Source: Argyresthia goedartella (taxonomy: Eukaryota; Arthropoda; Insecta; Lepidoptera; Argyresthiidae). From it: a DNA stretch of 64,000 nt. The notes beneath the pieces are model-generated. The model was not told the DNA's origin. It ran no database searches and saw only the letters and a list, made by a program, of their open reading frames with translations. The DNA is taken from assembly GCA_949825045.1 (NCBI GenBank), contig OX463809.1, positions 709,501 to 773,500 on the forward strand, written 5' to 3'. How positions within the stretch are numbered: the stretch's first letter is position 1; each line of letters opens with the position of its first letter. A program made the position numbers and the translations under genes. Positions 40,066-51,829 of this stretch are shown piece by piece.

Positions 40066-41984
40066 TCTGCAGCACGAAAATTTTGTTATTAATTTTTGGA
40101 AAAATCATTTTTTATTTAAAACTAACAGTTTTGATTTGGATAGGTACCTATGTTTTTCGCAAGAACCATGTCAATGTTAGATCCCAAGAAATTGCAATTT
40201 TTTGATGATAAAAATCTTATAGTTTATTTTCGTATCGTTCCCAACGAAACATAATTATAATGTTTACAAACTCACAACCATTGAAGATTTTTTCGCGATT
40301 TTGAGAGTGACTCTTTAAAGAGGAATAGAGTTTCAAAAATGGGCATATGACAATACTCATCCCCCAGCCGGTGTAACGGGACTTTGGGAAATTAGATCGC
40401 GATTTTCAACTTTAACACTATTTAAAATTAAAATATAGTTTTATCAAACGATAGGTCCAAGTGAGCATTTCATTCAGTGACTATAATTCCGGAGCCTTAT
40501 AAGCCTGGTTAATGGTTAATTCTATCTACTACCTGTATAGTATTATAGTATCTGTGCTACTACCTAGAAGGCTAATTGATAGATGCGAGCACATAAAGTT
40601 GATCAATATCAAGAACCAAGAATCGATCACGTTTCCCACGGCGACTACAATCAGTATCGAATTGAGGAAGTCGGACGTAAGTCAACAATCTCTTCGACTA
40701 AATAACGATCTCCGAGTGTTATACAACATGTTGTTGTTTAGCATTCCTCGATGCGCGTACGCTTCGCCCGGCGCGGCGCGGCGGTGGGTGCTGGGTAAAG
40801 AACGCAGTTTGTGCTGAAAAAGTACATTTGCATGCGACCGAGTTGTCGTAACATCTGTCACAGCCGCGACGTGACGCCGCGAGCATTTCTCGGTGATTCA
40901 CAAACCATTACTCGGATCGCTTGCTCGGTACCGCAGCTGCGGTTATCTCTCGATCAACTAACCCGAATGTTTGAAAGTGAAACGGATTTATCGATTGCTT
41001 GATGAGTTTCATTACACTTTTAGATTATTATAATGAGTAACTGTTGCGTTATGAAAGTCTCTTATAACATTGTTTAAATCTTGACAGCCCTCGAATCCAA
41101 TCAGAAGTAACTCTATTTCCTCACCGAGTCAGTAACTCTAAGGCTGACTTCATACTTCCAAGGGTGACTATCAGATACCTGCTAAACTATTTATACAATT
41201 CACAAACCCCAGCAGAATTAATAAAGTTGTCTAGGATATATATATAAGGTTAGATAATCGAATGCCAATAATATAATGCTCCGAAGCAACCAACTAGAAA
41301 CAAGGGGACACGTGTCCAGCTCAATGTAGTCAGTTCATGGTAATCGGTGGCATCGTCCGATGACCTCTCGTTGTGTAACACTAATATGTGCGGATATGGA
41401 TAAAAATAAACATTTAGCAGTGAAAGTTTGTTGTCCACACGTGCGGTGAAACCGATCGGTGATCGTAGGCCGAATCTAATGAAGTGTTTCGGCTCTGCGG
41501 GCGAGGAGGCCGAGCCCGCAGCGGATGGAAAGTGGCCTGCTGTAGGAATGTTAATGAGCGAGCCTACCGGCGCCGGCGCCGCTGATGTGACCTACAACTC
41601 TGTACTTTTTGTCCAGCACTGCACGAGGCTCCCGTCCCACGATGCTTGAGAATGTTTCCCAGTGATAACGATAAACATATTTCTCTTAATGACAGTGACT
41701 CTGTACGATGAGGCATTGCGCGTTGCATAAATGAGTTCCGTCTTTGTACGATTTCATTGCTTCTGATGTAAGATTGTACGGATTCGTCCTTTAATGGTGT
41801 AGTATTGTATGTTTTCTTTGTGATTTGGTCATTCGTTTCAATCGGGATTGCCAAACATGGTGGTGTAGGTGCTACTTACATAAGAAATTATGATCGATCG
41901 TGATTTATTCGGCAACTATTTTGTTTTTAATCATTTGATATTTCAAGTTTAGTTACACAATCAATTCGTCGTCGATCGAAATTC

Positions 41985-42080
41985 ATTCAGATTCAGATTC
42001 GTTTATTTGCATAAATGTGGTTACAGTGGTTGTTATATTATTATAAGAACAGTACATTTAGCCAAATATCGGCACGCAAA
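41985..42080 (-). mobile_element. LINE 3' end, minus strand, (CAGATT)n tail
   Basis: CATTCAGATTCAGATTCGTT then TATTTGCATAAATGTGG: the reverse complement of a LINE 3' end with an AATCTG-repeat tail. Only a short 3' UTR piece is recognisable. Confidence 0.5.
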
Positions 42081-42407
42081 GGTACATTATAAAAAAATAT
42101 TTATGTAGATATGACTAGCTAAGACTGTGAACTCACAAAATACTAAAATAATACTTTAATTAAATTACATAATGTACAAAATATTAATAACAAATATTAA
42201 TACAAAATATTAATAACACAATGATATGCAACAACGAATTCTAAATAATAATAATAATAACTAACTACAAAACACTAAAATAATTAAAAAATTGATTCAA
42301 AATAATAAAGCACCATGTCAGATAAAATTTAATTCAAAATAATAAAAAATACTACTTATTTGCTTGCATTCATTTCAAATAATTCACTGCGCCACCGCAT
42401 TAACCCT

Positions 42408-42447
42408 TCGTCCATTTTGAATGTGCCATGACATTCAAAATGGACGA
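42408..42447. repeat. Perfect 17-bp hairpin with 6-nt loop
   Basis: TCGTCCATTTTGAATGT (42408-42424) pairs with ACATTCAAAATGGACGA (42431-42447) around GCCATG, with one further G-U and one G-C pair outside. The short stem-loop lies in the intron, in the gene's sense orientation. Confidence 0.7.
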
Positions 42448-43324
42448 GGACGATGGTTTATTGAGTATCTACTCTTCTTTTGACTTCATCCACGAACTAA
42501 GTACTCAACAAACACTTCAAAAAATTTAATAAAACCGTACCTAATTTGAGAGTTGACCTTTCATGATTAATCACTAATGACATTCATTCATATTCTGTAT
42601 TGACATATTGATCGGTTCTCTCTCGCGGGACGCAATCGAAAGTGGCAAGCGCTCTTCCGGTGGTTTAATGTTAAATCACTCGTAGACAAGCAAATAATAA
42701 CTTTCTTTTTTGTTTGATGTCTCTTTAAGTCGTTACATTGCATTTATGACTAGTTCTGGTGGAAAGTGTTTAGGCCAAAAAGTGTTTTTTTCTTGTCTCT
42801 TATTGAGTTTTATCCTCCCACAAAGACACTACGACAGGCCCTGCAGCCTCTAACGTCCAGTAAACTCCGGTCTTCAAAGAGTTTCTCACAGAGTGTTGTT
42901 GCACAGGAAAGCCTTTGTTCGTCTCGACGAAGCCGCCTGTTTAGACTACAGTGCTGTCGAAGCCGCTTTAAAAAAACAATTTGGAGTCGAACGCAGGCGC
43001 AGGTGGCGGGATGTGGAGCCGACAGACGACAACCTGTTGCACAGGTTTTGATGCAGCCTACAACTCATCGACAATATTAAAAGAGGACATTACTATGTAT
43101 TTATTCTAACAAATCTTCGGTTCTGTCTAGAACGCCTGGACTGGAAACCTTTCAAACGGTGCTGTTTGTGATCTAATTTGTTTAATGTCAATGCCAGCGG
43201 GTTTAATATCAGAAGGTGGCGTGCGGTGCGGAAGGTTTTTCTTGTTATCTTTGGAAGTTCATCAATCATAGTGTTCACCGTATAATTTCAATCTGTCTAA
43301 CCACAATAGTAGTAGATGTGACTG

Positions 43325-43715
43325 ATACTTAATGGAGGGCATTAAAACCCTAGAGTGGTTATAATTATATCACTCGAGAGTTTTAATGCCTAATTATGTA
43401 CAGTTACATACACTAGTTTATCTACACACATATCATAAGCTCACTTTAATGTGTTCGAGAACCGCATGTTCGACCGGCATTGTGGCATTCGTTATTGCTC
43501 TGTACTTGTTTAGCTTGTTCAGTAGTACCAACTTCACAGACAAACTAGGAACGGCACGCAGGCGGGCGTCGGCGTTCGAAATTTGTAATTTGTCGAAAAT
43601 AAGTTTAAGATAAGAAATGAGTTTTACCAAGTAGTATAACATTATGCTGGTCGTAACGTGCCGTTTTTGGACGAAGTCAAGAGGATTTATGATACGTGTG
43701 TAGATAAATACTATA
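43325..43715 (+). repeat. MITE-like repeat M, copy 3
   Basis: Uninterrupted: TTAATGGAGGGCATTAAAAC, GCCTAATTATGTACAGTTAC, CACACATATCATAAGCTCAC, GACCGGCATTGTGGC and GCGGGCGTCGGCGTTCG. The open frame 43386-43613 starts MPNYVQLHTLVYLHTYHKLT and is the longest version of the shared frame. Confidence 0.85.
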
Positions 43716-44399
43716 ATATTATACTTATGCAAATATACCAAGTAGAATAAAATAAGTTACCGGCTTGATAGGAAATCATCTTAAATTCAAGTTGTTTGTA
43801 TTGGATGTACTATAAAGCAGTCCCCTTTGTTAGACTTTGATTGAGTATTCCGGAGAGGATACAAGTGATTATAAAGGAGATAGTATCGAAAGACCAGGCT
43901 GTCGCTGCGGTGTCGAGTTGGACACTTCGTTTTTCTCGTTCGTGGCTCTGCAAGTCAATGTGTATCATATCACCCCAGCGACTGGAACGTTTGTTTATTC
44001 CCCCTTTCCTTCACGAGGGTAGCGCATTTGACCTCCTTTGCACGGTTATTTAAATATCTATAACTGTGTTAGTTACGTGCCAAAACATATCATTACGCGT
44101 TTGTTCCCCCGAAGCCCGCCACACGGAAACTGCCTAGATGCGTAATTAGCAATTATAGCAGTGCACTTTCTACCAGCACAAAAACAAACAGTAAGTCAGC
44201 GCCGCGACTCCGCTGCGTGTGGCAGACAGATCGTCGAACAATGGCCACTTGCCAAAAAACTCAGTTCACACACAGTGAGAGCTCGTTTCGAATCAAGCTT
44301 TACATAATTATAGACGTGTTTCGCTGATAGCTTGATAGCCGCGCGCATCGCTTGTAAAGCGGATGTCCTGGGCCGCTGGGCCGCGCAGTTTATGTAACA

Positions 44400-44565
44400 T
44401 GTGACGGTTGCGGTTGTGGCTGTGCTAGATACCATGCGAGATACCATGGTCCTGGGCTGGGGATAAAGAAAAAATAAACTCCCAGTCTTGGATGTTTATA
44501 TGTGTGTGATGTGGGGTCAGAAGCAACCTACGTGCCTATATACAAATGTTTATGATAATGTTTAT
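44400..44565 (+). mobile_element. SINE B, copy 4, decayed
   Basis: Head GGTTGCGGTTGTGGCTGTGC, decayed B-box (TGGTCCTGGGCTGGGG), body ACTCCCAGTCTTGGATGTTT, ATATGTGTGTGATGTGGGGT and CAGAAGCAACCTACGTGCC. The central CCCACGATACAGG section is deleted. Confidence 0.75.
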
Positions 44566-45029
44566 TTGACCTTTGTTGCTTTTGGTTACGTACCTACCTA
44601 CATTACTTGCGACTCCGATCAGCGATTTTATTGCAACTTTGCTAGTCCTATTTGACTTTAGCTACGTATTATGTTTAACACTGTTTCATCAACCTAACAG
44701 CAATGCCAGTCAGCGTAATACCAAGACCGCCAGCGTCAGACCCGTTTTATAATAGAATTAGTGATAAAACCTCGGGGATTATGTCAGCGCTGATTATGAC
44801 ATTGGACGACTGTCAATAATCCTAAAAATCTGAGCGTTATGGCAACACGTCGTGGAACAGTGGATGGGAAACCCTACTAGGACTGGAGCGCGCCGGTTGG
44901 AAGCAGTCAGCTGACCGACTTCATACTCGTTTGATACCAAAGGAGGGGATTGAATGAACAAATTTATGAAATTGGCTTCCGTTTAGTTACAATAGTCTGA
45001 TGAGCACCCATTTCATCTGTGTTCGTGTA

Positions 45030-45775
45030 CCTACCAGACAGAAAAAAATCCTCTTTGCATCCTTTCTTCAATAATTGTATTTCTAGGGAATTGATAGTAT
45101 ACCTACTTGTTTTATAATTCTAGAGAACTAACTTGAAGACTCGCTAATCTAGTTAAATCGGAAAATACTCTAAGGAATATTGCTGTCTAAGTATGTTTGC
45201 CTGTTCATGCGACATGTGTGAATATTGCTGTCTAACCTACCAGACAGAAAAAATCCTCATTGTATCCATTCTTCAATATTTGTATTTGGCAACAAATATA
45301 ATGACCACCAAAATATTTTTTTCCTACCCAAAATGGCTAAATGACCACCAAAAGTTGCAGAAAATATCAGGGCAAAATACTGCGGTAGCTTAGGTGAAGG
45401 GTAAAGGGGGTGAGCGAAGCGAAGCCCCCTTTATCCTTCGTGTTAGGTTGAACATGTAAGATTAACAAAAAATACTTAAAACATAAACTTAGTACACAAA
45501 ACATAAAAAGAAGTTTGGTGATCATTTATCCAAACACAATTTGGTGGACATCCATCCATTTTGGCAGTCATTTCGAATTTATTGGTAGTAAATTTTCGAA
45601 TTTTTTGGTAATCGTTTAAAAACAGGCCTATGTATTTCTAGGGAATTGATAGTATACCTACTTGTTTTATAATTCTAGAGAACTAACTTGAAGACTCGCT
45701 AATCTAGTTAAATCGGAAAATACTCTAAGGAATATTGCTGTCTAAGTATGTTTGCTTGTTCAAGCGACATGTGTG
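45030..45775 (+). repeat. Tandem duplication of about 200 bp, second copy interrupted
   Basis: CCTACCAGACAGAAAAAA (45030) and TGTATTTCTAGGGAATTGAT ... AAGTATGTTTGC (45076-45210) recur as ACCTACCAGACAGAAAAAAT (45236) and TGTATTTCTAGGGAATTGAT (45631 on). Copy two is split by the 343-bp insertion 45288-45630. Confidence 0.85.
45288..45630. mobile_element. Repeat G, copy 2: MITE-like insertion with TGTATTT target duplication
   Basis: Flanked by TGTATTT at 45281-45287 and 45631-45637; the uninterrupted target is seen in the first duplicate. The interior carries the GAAGCCCCC core shared with 5880-6120. The ends carry several ATGACCACCAAAA words on the left and inverted TTTTGG(C/T)(A/G)...CAT forms on the right (ATTTGGTGGACATCC, TTTTGGCAGTCATTT), so the ends can fold back. 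A 7-8 bp duplication would suit a hAT-type origin, but no transposase is present. Confidence 0.75.
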
Positions 45776-46697
45776 AAACAGCACAATGTCAGCAGCGACA
45801 ATACTGTGTCAGTAAATATCACACACGCGAACACAATGATCGATTCAATCGATTTCTTATACAAAAACCTCTTCATTGTCGATGTCGAAGCCTCGTATAG
45901 CGGTCCTGCACAGCCGTATTCAAAACATTGATTTACCATTAAGATCTCCTGAGAAGAAACGTCGTGTTGCGTCGATATAATGTCTTGGACTCTAATAACA
46001 TTCTGGAGCTTGATTTGTCCTTTTCAGTCGCGTTGTTGCTTTGGAGTTTTACAATTTTCACGTCACTCTTGTCTGCCACACTTTCATCAGTTCCTCAGAA
46101 AATCACACAAATATCTTTTCTATTTAAGCCTTTGATAAAGATTCTGCGTCAAAGCTTCTAACTAATTTATTTCTTAAGTAAATTGGAAATCTCACCAACC
46201 AAATTCTCATTTTACATGTCAATAATCGCCAATTAGATTAGTCTGTCCACCTCTTCTGTTCATTACCTGTAGATTGATGATTGGAATTATACGTTAAATA
46301 CAAATATCTCATTTGTAAGTGTCAGAGCAATTTCTCTAATTTCTCTTATGTCATTTGGTGTATTATCTAACGCAAAATTATACTGCGAGGACATATTAGA
46401 TCGTAGTCTAGAATATATTAGATCGTAGTCTAGAATGACAGAGATCAAATTTAACATATACTCACCTATTTCTGATATGGCTTTACCGTTTATTTTGACA
46501 CCTCACTCGAGGGTCTTTTAAAAAGTTTTTTTAGACCGCTCATTACAGCGCATAATATCCGCCATTTTGTATTTTTTATGTACCCAGTGACACTCGCGCC
46601 ATCAAGACGAATCCAATAACGTATCATTTATCAAAATCAGTTGAGCCATTAGACCTGCATACTTTTATACATACAGGTCAAACAAATAACCCTTTTT

Positions 46698-47096
46698 AGG
46701 GTTCCGTACCCAAACGGGACCCTATTACTAAGACTCCGCTGTCCGTCCGTCCGTCTGTCACCAGGCTGTATCTCACGAACCGTGATAGTTAGACAGTTGA
46801 AATTTTCACAGATGATGTATTTATGTTGCCGCTATAACAACAAATACTAAAAAACAGGATAAAAGAAATATTTAAGGGGGCTCCCATACAACAATTCTTT
46901 CAATACCACATACAAACTTATGGATGCACCTGGTTACGTACATGGAGTGTGAAAGTAACCGCACCAATAACTTTGTAAACAATATTTTGCTGTGTAAAAT
47001 CCAAACTATTCACTCCACACCATCGCTTCCATTGAACGGTGGTACGGAACCCTTCGTGCGCGATTTAGACTCGCACTTGACCGGTTTTTTTTCCGC
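46698..47096 (+). mobile_element. TIR repeat with AGGGTTCCGTACC ends
   Basis: AGGGTTCCGTACC (46698-46710) is mirrored by GGTACGGAACCCT (47041-47053), followed by CGTGCGCGA...GACTCGCACTTGACCGG. The interior includes GACTCCGCTGTCCGTCCGTC, TGTATCTCACGAACCGTGAT and GTTGCCGCTATAACAACAAA, a combination familiar from abundant Lepidopteran repeats. A segment at 46922-46990 is shared with 7020-7110. Confidence 0.7.
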
Positions 47097-47849
47097 TTTG
47101 CTGCAAGTAAAAATGAAGTGTCTTTTTGCATTTTGTACCCAGTTTCAAAGCAAACGACAAGCAAGCAGCAGGTAGGTAGATTGTTTCGCTGTATAGGACT
47201 CGGTATGTCGGTAGCGGTATGCAATGCTTGTTCATTACTAAAAGGGCAGTCCTTTTGTTCTCTCTGTTTTCTACATTTTATACTCGAAGGAGAGTGGCAG
47301 TGGTTAACGTCCGACCGCAGCCCTGGTCAGGGGCGGGCGCTAGTGGCGCTGGCGCTGCCGCTGGCGCGGGCGTGGGCCTTATCGATAAATGATTCTATGT
47401 AATTGTATTGTCCATAGAAAGTCTATTATTGCCGTTTAGTTCCCTCCTTGCTTTCACGGACAAAACCATTTCGATTCAAGCTGCCCCTAGCTTCGACTTT
47501 GCCTTGGACTACACACTATCGATGCCAATGGAAATTTTAGGGAAAACATTTGAAACTATCGACCAATATCTACGTTATACACCCTCACCTCACACTGACA
47601 CCGTCACGTCTCATTCGATACATTACTAGATAAAGTCTATCATTAACATTATACATATCACTATCAACTGATAAAATGCTTTTAATATTGAATAATATAC
47701 TTAGCTGTGCGCGCGATATTTTAGCTGGGGTATAGGCGTTCGTAAGAGTTATCAAACAAATAGATTTGATATGGTTGCACATGGTTTCACAGCGAGACAA
47801 ATTAACTATTGGTGCACGCATATTTGTAGATAGTCTTGTCTATTATTGT

Positions 47850-47985
47850 TTGATAAGATGCTCGCCATAGCGGGTAGGCAGTGGATGCGGGAGCCTCAGG
47901 ACCGGAGTCAATGGCGTGGTAAAGAAAAAGGCCTTTACCCAGAAGTGGGTCAATGTGGGCTGATTGATGATGATGATGATGAGGA
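47850..47985 (+). mobile_element. LINE 3' terminus with (GAT)n tail
   Basis: One frame reads AGRQWMREPQDRSQWRGKEK, like the extreme C-terminus of RTE-type LINE ORFs (AGxxWMRxAQDRxxWR). It is followed by GGCCTTTACCCAGAAGTGGG and (GAT)n at 47966-47983. It is a strongly 5'-truncated insertion directly before the minisatellite. Confidence 0.7.
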
Positions 47986-47993
47986 TGACTCTA

Positions 47994-50308
47994 GTCGGCC
48001 TGATGTCTTCGTCACTCTCCAGTCGTAGAAAGGAGATCCTGAGTTATCTATCGGCCTGATGCCTTCGTCACTCACCAGTCGTAGAAAGGAGATCCTGAGC
48101 TATCTATCGGCCTGATGCCTTCGTCACTCTCCAGTCGTAGAAAGCAGATCCTGAGCTATCGGCCTGATGCCTTCGTCACTCTCCAGTAGTAGAAAGGAGA
48201 TCCTGAGCTATCGGCCTGATGCCTTTGTCACTCTCCAGTCGTAGAAAGAACAGCCTGAGATATCGACCTGATGCCTTCGTCACTCTCCAGTCGTAGAAAG
48301 GAGATCCTGAGCTATCGGCCTGATGCCTTTGTCACTCTCCAGTCGTAGAAAGAACAGCCTGAGATATCGACCTGATGCCTTCGTCACTCTCCAGTCGTAG
48401 AAAGGAGATCCTGAGCTATCGGCCTGATGCCTTTGTCACTCTCCAGTCGTAGAAAGAACAGCCTGAGATATCGACCTGATGCCTTCGTCACTCTCCAGTC
48501 GTAGAAAGGAGATCCTGAGCTATCGGCCTGATGCCTTCTTCACTCTCCAGTCGTACAAAAGAGATCCTGAGCTATCGGCCTGATGCCTTTGTCACTCTCC
48601 AGTCGTAGAAAGAACAGCCTGAGATATAGACCTGATGCCTTCGTCACTCTCCAGTCGTAGAAAGGAGATCCTGAGCTATCGGCCTGCTGCCTTCTTCACT
48701 CTCCAGTCGTACAAAAGAGATCCTGAGCTATCGGCCTGATGCCTTCGTCACTCTCCAGTCGTACAAAAGAGATCCTGAGCTATCGGCCTGATGCCTTTGT
48801 CACTCTCCAGTCGTACAAAAGAGATCCTGAGCTATCGGCCTGATGCCTTCGTCACTCTCCAGTCGTAGAAAGGAGATCCTGAGCTATCGGCCTGATGCCT
48901 TTGTCACTCTCCAGTCGTAGAAAGAACAGCCTGAGATATCGACCTGATGCCTTCGTCACTCTCCAGTCGTAGAAAGGAGATCCTGAGCTATCTATCGGCC
49001 TGATGCCTTCGTCACTCTCCAGTCGTAGAAAGGAGATCCTGAGCTATCGGCCTGATGCCTTTGTCACTCTCCAGTCGTAGAAAGAACAGCCTGAGATATC
49101 GACCTGATGCCTTCGTCACTCTCCAGTCGTAGAAAGGAGATCCTGAGCTATCGGCCTGATGCCTTCGTCACTCTCCAATCGTACAAAAGAGATCCTGAGC
49201 TATCGGCCTGATCCCTTTATCACTCTCCAGTCGTAGAAAGAACAGCCTGAGATATCGACCTGATGCCTTCGTCACTCTCCAGTCGTAGAAAGGAGATCCT
49301 GAGCTATCGGCCTGATGCCTTTGTCACTCTCCAGTCGTAGAAAGAACAGCCTGAGATATCGACCTGATGCCTTCGTCACTCTCCAGTCGTAGAAAGGAGA
49401 TCCTGAGCTATCGGCCTGATGCCTTCTTCACTCTCCAGTCGTACAAAAGAGATCCTGAGCTATCGGCCTGATGCCTTTGTCACTCTCCAGTCGTAGAAAG
49501 AACAGCCTGAGATATAGACCTGATGCCTTCGTCACTCTCCAGTCGTAGAAAGGAGATCCTGAGCTATCGGCCTGCTGCCTTCTTCACTCTCCAGTCGTAC
49601 AAAAGAGATCCTGAGCTATCGGCCTGATGCCTTCGTCACTCTCCAGTCATACAAAAGAGATCCTGAGCTATCGGCCTGATGCCTTTGTCACTCTCCAGTC
49701 GTACAAAAGAGATCCTGAGCTATCGGCCTGATGCCTTCGTCACTCTCCAGTCGTAGAAAGGAGATCCTGAGCTATCGGCCTGATGCCTTTGTCACTCTCC
49801 AGTCGTAGAAAGAACAGCCTGAGATATCGACCTGATGCCTTCGTCACTCTCCAGTCGTAGAAAGGAGATCCTGAGCTATCTATCGGCCTGATGCCTTCGT
49901 CACTCTCCAGTCGTAGAAAGGAGATCCTGAGCTATCGGCCTGATGCCTTTGTCACTCTCCAGTCGTAGAAAGAACAGCCTGAGATATCGACCTGATGCCT
50001 TCGTCACTCTCCAGTCGTAGAAAGGAGATCCTGAGCTATCGGCCTGATGCCTTCGTCACTCTCCAATCGTACAAAAGAGATCCTGAGCTATCGGCCTGAT
50101 CCCTTTATCACTCTCCAGTCGTAGAAAGAACAGCCTGAGATATCGACCTGATGCCTTCGTCACTCTCCAGTCGTAGAAAGGAGATCCTGAGCTATCGGTC
50201 TGATGCCTTCGTCACTCTCCAATCGTACAAAAGAGATCCTGAGCTATCGGCCTGATGCCTTCGTCACTCTCCAGTCGTTGAACGCAGATCCTGAGCTATC
50301 GACCTGAT
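47994..50308 (+). repeat. 52-bp minisatellite with 104-bp and 888-bp higher-order structure (about 44 units)
   Basis: The unit is CGGCCTGATGCCTTCGTCAC, TCTCCAGTCGTAGAAAGGAG, ATCCTGAGCTAT. Type-1 units (GGAGATCCTGAGCTATCGG) and type-2 units (GAACAGCCTGAGATATCGA) alternate in places as 104-bp dimers. Rare variants recur 888 bp apart: GATATAGACC at 48623 and 49511, GCCTTCTTC at 48533 and 49421, CTATCTATCGG near 48990 and 49878, ATCCCTTTATC near 49211 and 50099. The 888-bp block is 17 units plus 4 bp. No coding sense. Confidence 0.95.
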
Positions 50309-50602
50309 CTAGTTAAACGTGTAATTGACAAACTAGTTTCAATGTATGTTTCAGTATGTTGATGCATGTATAAAATTGTATATGTACTCCAACAAAATAT
50401 GCAGTTCCACCTTCGAATAGGTATAATTACTCAAGCGATAAAGTTAAATACATTGATTAGGTATACGATATTGACATTCTGATAACATCGGAAAGCCGGG
50501 CATTGCAATACCACTTTCACTGAGTCTACCAACAATTTGTTTGAAATCGTTTCACAAGTTTCGTCAATTTAAATTTAAATATAATCATATTAAGAATTAA
50601 CG

Positions 50603-50890
50603 AGCTCCGTCGTCTAATGAATTTCACGCTTGCTTCTCACACAGGAGATGCAGGTGCGATTCCTGACCATGGACCAATTAGATAAATCATTTATCTTAAG
50701 TAATTATACAGACGTTCTAACGGTGATGGAAAACATTTCATTACATTCATTTCATTACACCATAGCTGCGGCGATGGACTAGCCCCCTGTCACGCAAAAT
50801 TAAATTTATTGAATAACTGGCTCAAATTAAGCACAATGGCGCCTCTGTCATCCCGTATGGGAAAAGGCGTGACGCTATATTATGTTATGT
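50603..50890 (+). mobile_element. SINE A, copy 2
   Basis: GAGCTCCGTCGTCTAATGAA, CAGGAGATGCAGGTGCGATT, GACGTTCTAACGGTGATGG, CATAGCTGCGGCGATGGACT and CCCTGTCACGCAAAATTAAA follow the same order as 11587-11850, with an additional CATTTCATTACATTCATTTC segment. The tail includes GAAAAGGCGTGACGC. Confidence 0.8.
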
Positions 50891-51443
50891 TAACAATTAA
50901 CCGATTAAAAATAAAATAAAACACAAAAAGGAACAAATACCACACCGGGACTTGCCGAGGCTAAGGTAAAGTACCGCCAGGGAGATCCTTCGCATCAGAA
51001 ATTCCCCAGAGCGGTAATCAAAACAAAACAGATCACAATCTGTCTGATGTAACAATTTATCCAATTCTTCCATGACAGACGAATAAAAAACGCTATAAAA
51101 ATGTTAACAATTATGCCATGCATGTACTTATAACTTCAACTGTATCGAATTCAGGACATCAGCAAAAACACGTTATTATATTAGTCTTTCTCGCGAGTGA
51201 AATAAACTGTCAAGCTAAATAATAAAACCCTACCTGCTTGCAGTGCTCCTGCTCTATAAACTCGTCACTCACTACTCGACGCTTCCTCAACCCACATTAG
51301 AGTATGGTGCTGCTAGTTGGGCAGCCTCTAGGAGGCAACGTATGCTTTTGTCGAAATCTCCCGCGCACTAACAGTGAAATCGTATTAAACTACAATAATA
51401 GCCGCGCCCGTTAAAGAAAATGAAAGTTTAATTTATATTATCG

Positions 51444-51719
51444 TCATGGCAGGTGTGGTGGTTTATTTTCCATTTCATGGATGAATTTGGTACCGAATTT
51501 GGTATAAAACCTGGCGATATGGTTATTAAAAGTGTTCAAGTGATCGATGAAAAGACGGGTACTTCCACCTCTATACAGAATTCTGACTGCTTCGTTGCTC
51601 AAAGAAAAAATTCTAGCTCCTGAAGATACACATTGCGACTTCAAATCTCTTCGGCCTAATACTGTTTTCGGAACATTTACCATTTTCAATTCATCATATT
51701 TGATTCCCACGGAGTACAC
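51444..51719 (-). other. Unrecognised 91-codon open frame
   Basis: Minus-strand frame starting MYSVGIKYDELKMVNVPKTV with words RRDLKSQCVSSGARIFSLSN and FNNHIARFYTKFGTKFI. The composition is protein-like, but no domain is recognised and no neighbours support it. It could be a decayed LINE C-terminus, since RT-like words (LEYGAASWAASRR) occur on the plus strand nearby at about 51296-51340. Its status as a gene is doubtful. Confidence 0.25.
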
Positions 51720-51804
51720 TTACTACTCACTACAGTAGAGTCGGAACAAGCCAGCAGCGGCGACGACGCGACTCACGGCATTGTCGTTCCGCTCTGGTTA
51801 CCTC

Positions 51805-51829
51805 GGCCGCCGCCGCCGCCGCCGCCGCC
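51805..51829 (+). repeat. (GCC)n microsatellite
   Basis: About eight GCC/CGC triplets within a GC-rich patch in the intron. Confidence 0.9.

Noticed and set aside
41564..41854. 96-codon minus-strand frame in the intron
   Set aside because: No domain, low-complexity Arg end, no splice or promoter support.
51240..51400. RT-like words (LEYGAASWAASRRQR)
   Set aside because: A single short match in an otherwise unreadable stretch; not enough to annotate as a LINE remnant.
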